Positions 6,686 through 12,885 of a stretch of 12,885 nucleotides of DNA are shown one piece after another (positions within the stretch are counted from its first letter, which is position 1; each line of letters begins with the position of its first letter). The notes under the pieces were generated by a model. That model saw only the letters and a list, made by a program, of their open reading frames with translations. It was not told where the DNA came from and did no database searches. This stretch comes from an uncultured Burkholderiales bacterium (GTDB lineage: Bacteria > Pseudomonadota > Gammaproteobacteria > Burkholderiales > Burkholderiaceae). The stretch is from positions 1 through 12,885 of the forward strand of contig CAIMWY010000127.1 in NCBI GenBank assembly GCA_903845315.1. Direction: 5' to 3'. Both the position numbers and the translations under genes were made by a program.

Positions 6686-7191
6686 CAGGGCCGATGGCTT
6701 GCGTCGACCCCAACCATTTGCAGGCGCCTCATTTGCTCAGGCGACTGGCATGCTGGCTCTATGAAGGCTTGCTTCTTTTTGGTGTGGTATTTATTTCTGG
6801 TTATCTATTCAGCACACTGAGTCAAACACGACATGCACTCGACAACCGCCATGGTTTACAGGCATTTCTATTCTTGATTTTCGCTATCTATTTCACCTGG
6901 TTCGGCCACAAAGGGCAGACCTTGGCCATGAAAACTTGGCATGTTTGCTTGGTGGATGCGCAAGGACAGCAGTTGACCCAAATGCGGGCGTTTTGGCGTT
7001 ACCTGCTCAGTTGGATTTGGTTTCTTCCCCCTTTGGCTGTCCTCGCGCCTTATGACTTGACTGGCGCAGAAACCTTGGTGTTTTCCTTAGGCTGGGTGAT
7101 GGTTTGGGCGTTGACAAGCCGATTTCAAGCGCAGGGGCAGTTTTGGCACGACATCTGGGCTGGCACTCGCTTGGTCAGCACGTCGACTTGA
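6682..7191 (+). CDS. RDD family membrane protein
   Basis: This 169-aa protein has about four hydrophobic spans (roughly 24-46, 58-74, 104-123, 129-146). RDD-family landmarks are the R20-R21 pair opening the first span, a loop GHKGQTLAMKTWHVCLVDAQG (75-95) matching the family's glycine-lysine turn, and a C-terminal HDIWAGTRLV (156-165) with the family Asp. The third landmark Asp in the first span is replaced by E29. Some RDD proteins act in ion transport, but most have no assigned function, and nothing here allows a substrate to be named. The start at 6682 overlaps the DUF3106 stop (ATGA); a second ATG at 6694 is also possible. It probably belongs to the sigma-factor operon. Confidence 0.85.
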   Translation: MTGPMACVDPNHLQAPHLLRRLACWLYEGLLLFGVVFISGYLFSTLSQTRHALDNRHGLQAFLFLIFAIYFTWFGHKGQTLAMKTWHVCLVDAQGQQLTQMRAFWRYLLSWIWFLPPLAVLAPYDLTGAETLVFSLGWVMVWALTSRFQAQGQFWHDIWAGTRLVSTST

Positions 7192-7209
7192 ACGGTTAAA
7201 GTTAAGATC

Positions 7210-7590
7210 ATGGACACCAATCCACAAAAAAACAGAACTGGACTGAACCGTCTATGGCACGCCTTGGGTTATTCACTCAGCGGTTTGCGCGCAGCTTGGG
7301 ATGAAAAGGCGTTCAAACAAGAAGCCCTCATATCTATTGTCTTGCTACCTCTGTCGTTTTGGATAGGCCAAACTTGGGTTGAAACAGCGCTGCTTGTCGG
7401 CACTGTCATTTTGGTCATGGTGGTGGAGTTGCTCAACACGGGCATTGAATCTGCCATCGACCGCATTGGCCCTGAATGGCACGAACTCGCAAAACGCGCC
7501 AAAGACATGGGTAGCGCTGCGGTGCTGCTTAGCGTATTGCTATGCATTGGCGTTTGGACGGCCGCCTTATTTCCCTACTTTCTTTCATGA
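7210..7590 (+). CDS. dgkA: Diacylglycerol kinase
   Basis: This 126-aa inner-membrane enzyme phosphorylates diacylglycerol with ATP, returning it to phosphatidic acid for phospholipid synthesis. The signature ELLNTGIESAID (73-84) carries E73, N76, E80 and D84, corresponding to the E. coli E69-N72-E76 active site. E32 and E38 in DEKAFKQE and K98-D99 are also present. Three membrane spans are predicted (about 38-55, 57-78, 101-122), and the length is normal. It follows the RDD gene by 18 bp and its stop overlaps the next start (ATGA at 7587), so it is co-transcribed. The Shine-Dalgarno is weak. Confidence 0.95.
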   Translation: MDTNPQKNRTGLNRLWHALGYSLSGLRAAWDEKAFKQEALISIVLLPLSFWIGQTWVETALLVGTVILVMVVELLNTGIESAIDRIGPEWHELAKRAKDMGSAAVLLSVLLCIGVWTAALFPYFLS

Positions 7591-8177
7591 CCAACTCACC
7601 TGCTTTTTCAGTTTGCGTCTACTGTGGATCACGCAGCGGGCTGTCGCCCGCTTTCGCGCAAGTTGCAAGGGACGTTGGCCAATGGATAGGCCACCACCAA
7701 GGCCAATTGGTGTATGGCGGTGGCAACAACGGATTGATGGGATTGGTTGCGCAAGCAACCTCAGATTCAGGGGGACGCGTAGTAGGCATCATTCCAAAAG
7801 CACTTCAAACCAAAGAAAACACCCGAACAGCTTGCAACGAACTGCATGTGGTTGACACCATGCACGAGCGAAAAAAAATGATGGCCGAACGCTCGGATGT
7901 ATTCCTTGCTTTACCCGGAGGAATTGGCACGTTTGAAGAGTTTTTTGAAGTCTGGACTTGGCGCCAACTGGGCTACCACGACAAACCCATTGGCATTCTT
8001 AACACCGAAGGCTATTACAACGGTTTATTGCAATTTGCCAGCAACAGCGTCGCACAAGGATTTTTAAGCGATTGGCAGATGGACTTGATACGCATCGGCA
8101 GTGAGCCCTCGGCTTTGCTGCGTGAACTTGTGCAAGCAGCAGGCTTTACGCCTGAGGCAAAACTAGAGGCGCTGTGA
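7587..8177 (+). CDS. LOG family protein (TIGR00730), nucleotide 5'-monophosphate phosphoribohydrolase
   Basis: This 196-aa protein belongs to the LOG family, whose members release the base from nucleoside monophosphates; in plants and some bacteria they activate cytokinins. Family motifs are complete: CVYCGSRSG (10-18), YGGGNNGLMG (43-52), MHERKKMM (91-98) and PGGIGTFEE (109-117), the last holding the catalytic Arg/Glu environment with R94, E116 and E117. The start at 7587 is chosen over an upstream in-frame ATG (7542) because it overlaps the dgkA stop (ATGA) and begins just before the conserved core. The physiological substrate is uncertain; many bacterial homologues probably act in nucleotide housekeeping. 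It is the last plus-strand gene of the run and ends 1 bp from the end of convergent glnB. Confidence 0.93.
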   Translation: MTNSPAFSVCVYCGSRSGLSPAFAQVARDVGQWIGHHQGQLVYGGGNNGLMGLVAQATSDSGGRVVGIIPKALQTKENTRTACNELHVVDTMHERKKMMAERSDVFLALPGGIGTFEEFFEVWTWRQLGYHDKPIGILNTEGYYNGLLQFASNSVAQGFLSDWQMDLIRIGSEPSALLRELVQAAGFTPEAKLEAL

Positions 8178-8178
8178 G

Positions 8179-10212
<2,034 letters not shown>

Positions 10213-10214
<2 letters not shown>

Positions 10215-11418
10215 GGAAACAGGTACACAGTCCACAGAAAACAGAGCAAAACAGCGGCATGATTATGTCATTCGCGTGTTTGACAACCCACTTGAGATCG
10301 CGCCCGCTGCCTGGGACAACCTCTGCAGCCAGCAAGACACGCCCTCACCCTTCATGCAACACGCCTATCTAGCGGCGCTGCACACCAGTGGCAGCGCCAC
10401 CCCCGACACTGGCTGGCACCCCCAGTTTGTCACCCTTTGGCAGGGTAGCACCTTGGTCGCGGGTTGCGCCCTTTACCTCAAAGACCACTCCTACGGCGAA
10501 TACGTGTTTGACTGGGCTTGGGCCAAAGCCTATGCAGATCACGGCCTGAATTACTACCCCAAGGCCCTGTCCGCATTGCCTTTTACCCCTGTTCCAAGCG
10601 CCCGACTGCTGGCGATTGATGCACAGTCCCGCCTTTCCTTGTTACAAGCCTGCCTTTCACTATGCCAAACGCGGGGCTTGTCTTCCTTGCATTTACTATT
10701 CACTAGCCCAGCTGACCGTGCAGCCTGTCACGCCCTAGGCTTCTTGCAACGCCAATCCGTGCAGTTCCATTGGCGAAATCAGGGTTTTGCGACCTTTGAT
10801 GCATTTTTAGCCAGCCTCAACCAAGAAAAACGCAAAAAGATCAAGCAAGAGCGTCGTCGCGTGTCAGATGCTGGCGTCTCATTTCGCCACCTACAGGGGT
10901 CGGAAATTCAAACCCAAGAATGGGATTTTTTCTACCAATGCTATGAACGCACTTACCTTGAACATGGCAACGCGCCCTATCTAAGCCGTGCATTTTTTAT
11001 GGCCATGCAACGCGACATGCCCCACAACTGGCTGATCTTCATTGCAGAACGCGAGCAACGCCCCATCGCCTGCAGCTTGATCGCCATTCAAGGCCTAGGG
11101 ACACCCGAGGCTGTGGCATACGGTCGCTACTGGGGGACCCTGGAACGCGTGGACTGCTTGCACTTTGAGGCCTGTTATTACCAGCCCCTGACATGGTGCA
11201 TTGAAAATGGCGTGGGCCGCTTTGAGGGTGGCGCGCAAGGCGAGCACAAAATGGCACGTGCACTCATGCCAGTCACCACCTTTAGTGCGCATTGGTTGGC
11301 ACACCCTGCATTCTCAGACGCCGTGGCGCGGTTCCTAGAAAGGGAAACGGCTGGTGTTGACGGCTACATTGAACACTTGGCAGAGCGCTCACCTTATCGA
11401 TCACACCCATTCGAATGA
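10213..11418 (+). CDS. FemAB/GNAT-like acyltransferase family protein (PF04339, DUF482)
   Basis: This 401-aa protein matches the family often named peptidogalycan biosynthesis protein or GNAT-like N-acyltransferase. Typical landmarks are PFMQHAYLAALHTSG (46-60), the LYLKDHSYGEYVFDWAWAKA block (87-106), YYPKALSALPFTPV (114-127), a basic helix after LNQEKRKKIKQERRR, and near the C-terminus LHFEACYYQ and FEGGAQGEHK. The family adopts duplicated GNAT folds as in FemX-type transferases, but its substrate is not established; a cell-wall role is only suggested by the name. The ATG at 10213 has GAGG 3 nt upstream, a short spacing, and starts before the first conserved block. It is divergent from nadE with overlapping start codons, and convergent with a small unknown gene 15 bp downstream. 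Confidence 0.88.
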
Positions 11419-11431
11419 GGTGCATTGCACC
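11419..11431. other. Short hairpin between convergent genes
   Basis: GGTGC (11419-11423) and GCACC (11427-11431) form a perfect 5-bp stem with a 3-nt loop in the 15-bp gap between two convergent genes. No T tract follows on either strand, so it is at best a weak transcript-end structure. Confidence 0.35.
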
Positions 11432-11433
11432 CG

Positions 11434-11718
11434 TCAGCGCTTGATCTTAGAGAGATCGCGTTGACTCAAAAAGTCTGCCAATCCTTTGTTTTTGCTTCTG
11501 TCGTCCTCGGCAATGGCCCCACGAATTTGCTTGACCAATAGACCTTTGACATCCGACTGCAAAGCTTGGCATCGCAAAGTGATGTATCGATTACGTGCTT
11601 TGTCATGATCGAGCTTTTCCTCTGCCAAAGCTTGCAACCACAAAGCGTCATGACGGACACCGTCTTCCAATTCACGCAGAACCACCGTGCGCACTAAATC
11701 TGATGAACGATCGGACAT
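11434..11718 (-). CDS. Small protein of unknown function
   Basis: I do not recognise a named family. The 94-aa product is highly charged, without signal peptide or membrane span, and probably all helical. Its core, DALWLQALAEEKLDHDKARNR (24-44) followed by YITLRCQAL, resembles short conserved betaproteobacterial proteins with an LWxxAL...A..YI.LR pattern, recalled without a name. The ATG at 11718 is chosen because GGAG lies 9 nt upstream; that site overlaps the stop of the FrnE-like gene, 6 bp away, so the two genes are translationally linked. The ordered Shine-Dalgarno and tight packing argue that it is real. Function is unknown. Confidence 0.7.
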   Translation of the reverse strand: MSDRSSDLVRTVVLRELEDGVRHDALWLQALAEEKLDHDKARNRYITLRCQALQSDVKGLLVKQIRGAIAEDDRSKNKGLADFLSQRDLSKIKR

Positions 11719-11724
11719 ACGCAA

Positions 11725-12372
11725 TTACTCCTTTTCTTGCAAGGATTCGCGCATGGCTTGCAACAAGCTCTGGCTCTCATGCGCACCCGACACGCCTACA
11801 CGACCATTGAAAATAAAGAACGGCACACCACTCACACCCATGTCACGAGCTTCTTTATCGCACGCGGCGGTTTGTGCATGCACAGCGGGGTCATGAATCG
11901 CTTGATGCGCCAATTCCGGATCAAGACCAGCAGCGTCCGCGATACCTTGCAGTACGTCTGGGTTGGTCAAGTCACGTCCATCTAAAAAGTAACTTTGAAA
12001 CAAAGCTTCCACCATGCGCTCCTGTTCAAGGCCGGGCTCTGCGGCTGCAATCAAACTATGCGGCACAAGGGTATTGGGTTGACGCGCAATGCGGTCAAAC
12101 TCAAACGCAATACCCACCTCATGCCCCACACCCGTCACACGGTCATACACAGAGTCGGCTCGATCGCCAAACTTGGTGCGCACATAAGTTTCGCGGTCAA
12201 TGCCCTGGGGAGCCATCTCGGGATTGAGTTGAAACGTGTGCCAGCGCACGTATGGCACCACATCGGGATACTCAGCGGCCCACAAGGCGAGCGCGCCCTC
12301 TAATCTGCGCTTGCCCACAAAACACCAAGGACACACCACATCAGAGATCACATCAATGTTCAGAGTTTTCAT
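11725..12372 (-). CDS. FrnE-like DsbA-family thiol oxidoreductase
   Basis: This 215-aa protein is a cytoplasmic DsbA-fold oxidoreductase of the FrnE type. The active-site CPWC motif is at 14-17 (SDVVCPWCFVGKRRLE), the helical insertion covers about 50-165, and the thioredoxin-fold return includes the cis-proline segment GVSGVPFFIFN. No signal peptide is seen, in contrast to periplasmic DsbA. The ATG at 12372 is chosen because MKTLNIDVISD begins the first strand; the ribosome-binding site is weak. Homologues are annotated as 2-hydroxychromene-2-carboxylate isomerase/DsbA-like or polyketide FrnE, and the true substrate is unknown. It is divergent from trxA, with 68 bp between, and followed after 6 bp by a small unknown gene. 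Confidence 0.92.
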   Translation of the reverse strand: MKTLNIDVISDVVCPWCFVGKRRLEGALALWAAEYPDVVPYVRWHTFQLNPEMAPQGIDRETYVRTKFGDRADSVYDRVTGVGHEVGIAFEFDRIARQPNTLVPHSLIAAAEPGLEQERMVEALFQSYFLDGRDLTNPDVLQGIADAAGLDPELAHQAIHDPAVHAQTAACDKEARDMGVSGVPFFIFNGRVGVSGAHESQSLLQAMRESLQEKE

Positions 12373-12388
12373 CAGGTTACTTGCTTTC

Positions 12389-12397
12389 TGCCACAAT
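12389..12397 (+). promoter_or_regulatory. Candidate extended -10 promoter for trxA
   Basis: TGCCACAAT differs by one base from the TGCCATAAT elements elsewhere in the window. It lies in the 68-bp gap between the divergent FrnE-like gene and trxA and would give a leader of about 37 nt. The -35 is not evident. I found no convincing promoter for the FrnE-like gene in the same gap. Confidence 0.35.
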
Positions 12398-12440
12398 GCC
12401 CTAACTGTAGCGTTATCGCCAACTTAGAGAGGGAACCACA

Positions 12441-12773
12441 ATGGCAAGCGATCTGATCAAACACATCACCGACACCACCTTTGAAGCCGACGTATTGCAA
12501 GCCGACAAACCAGTTTTGGTCGACTACTGGGCAGAATGGTGCGGTCCCTGCAAGATGATCGCCCCCATCTTGGACGAAGTTTCTGCTGCCTACGCGGGCA
12601 AACTCCAAATCGCCAAGATGAACGTAGACGAGAACCGTGACATCCCAGCCAAATTTGGCATCCGTGGCATTCCCACGCTGATGTTGTTCAAAGGCGGGCA
12701 ACTGGCCGCTACCAAAGTCGGCGCCATGAGCAAAGCACAATTGACCGCCTTCATCGACCAACAATTGGCTTGA
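12441..12773 (+). CDS. trxA: Thioredoxin 1
   Basis: This 110-aa cytoplasmic disulfide reductase serves ribonucleotide reductase, methionine sulfoxide reductase and general thiol repair. The active site WCGPC is at 33-37, the buried acid D28 corresponds to E. coli D26, and the cis-proline P78 is in GIPT. The length is normal for TrxA. The ATG at 12441 has a strong purine-rich site (GAGAGGGA) upstream. It is divergent from the FrnE-like thiol oxidoreductase and followed by an intrinsic terminator, so it is probably monocistronic. Confidence 0.98.
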   Translation: MASDLIKHITDTTFEADVLQADKPVLVDYWAEWCGPCKMIAPILDEVSAAYAGKLQIAKMNVDENRDIPAKFGIRGIPTLMLFKGGQLAATKVGAMSKAQLTAFIDQQLA

Positions 12774-12807
12774 TTTTTCTGAGCTGTTTTTAAAAGCTCA
12801 TCCACTT

Positions 12808-12840
12808 AGCCCCTCGATTGCAACAATCACGGGCTTTTTT
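12808..12840 (+). terminator. Intrinsic terminator of trxA
   Basis: AGCCC (12808-12812) and GGGCT (12831-12835) form an outer stem, and GATTG/CAATC (12816-12820 and 12824-12828) an inner stem with a 3-nt loop. The structure runs directly into a T tract ending at 12840. It lies 34 bp past the trxA stop. Confidence 0.85.
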
Positions 12841-12842
12841 CC

Positions 12843-12851
12843 TGCCATAAT
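12843..12851 (+). promoter_or_regulatory. Extended -10 promoter of the next gene (off the edge)
   Basis: TGCCATAAT sits directly behind the trxA terminator and faces right, with a predicted start near 12858. An ATG at 12876 is followed by GAGGTCAA-like sequence, so this ATG may be a start or the stretch may be a ribosome-binding site for a start beyond the window. By trxA synteny in proteobacteria the next gene may be rho, which the sequence cannot show. Confidence 0.5.
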
Positions 12852-12885
12852 CAGCTTCGAACTCACCGTTCATCCATGAGGTCAA

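Noticed and set aside
12372..12764. Long antisense reading frame covering trxA.
   Set aside because: It lies opposite an unmistakable thioredoxin gene, has no ribosome-binding site and no family resemblance.

Overview
The window reads as chromosomal DNA from a betaproteobacterium of the Burkholderiales, most likely Comamonadaceae (Limnohabitans/Rhodoferax/Polaromonas-like). This rests on remembered gene order (ilvI-ilvH-ilvC-pssA-leuA; nadE-glnB; sigma factor-DUF3619-DUF3106-RDD), on protein style, and on the betaproteobacterial form of acetolactate synthase. No database was searched. I see no insertion sequence, prophage, CRISPR array, tRNA or rRNA. Coding density is very high and most neighbouring genes overlap or nearly touch.

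Left third, minus strand (1-4751): branched-chain amino-acid synthesis. The order of transcription is ilvI, ilvH, ilvC, a strong intrinsic terminator, pssA (phosphatidylserine synthase), a leucine-rich leader peptide with an attenuator, and leuA, which runs off the left edge. IlvI/IlvH make acetolactate, IlvC carries it onward, and LeuA takes the valine precursor towards leucine. The 199 bp between pssA and leuA are the richest regulatory stretch. They hold an 18-codon leader with five Leu codons, a terminator hairpin, an 8-nt copy of the terminator 3' arm inside the leader that can act as antiterminator, a further 9-nt complementary segment, and a 10-bp direct repeat at the leuA ribosome-binding site.

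Middle, plus strand (5010-8177): a compact six-gene run starting from a control region shared divergently with ilvI. It encodes an ECF-type sigma factor, a one-membrane-span DUF3619 protein, an exported DUF3106 protein with an 18-residue repeat carrying LTxxQ-like motifs, an RDD membrane protein, diacylglycerol kinase and a LOG-family phosphoribohydrolase. The first three look like a sigma / membrane anti-sigma / periplasmic sensor module. That reading is inference and is the best candidate here for an undescribed system.

Right third: glnB and nadE on the minus strand (PII signalling and glutamine-dependent NAD synthesis). They are followed by a divergent FemAB/GNAT-like acyltransferase whose start codon overlaps that of nadE, a small unknown gene co-oriented with a FrnE/DsbA-like oxidoreductase (minus), and divergently trxA (plus) with its terminator. 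The window ends in the promoter of the next gene, perhaps rho by synteny.

A recurrent extended -10 element, TGCCATAAT, appears in the ilvI, sigma-factor and post-trxA control regions, with a one-base variant before trxA.
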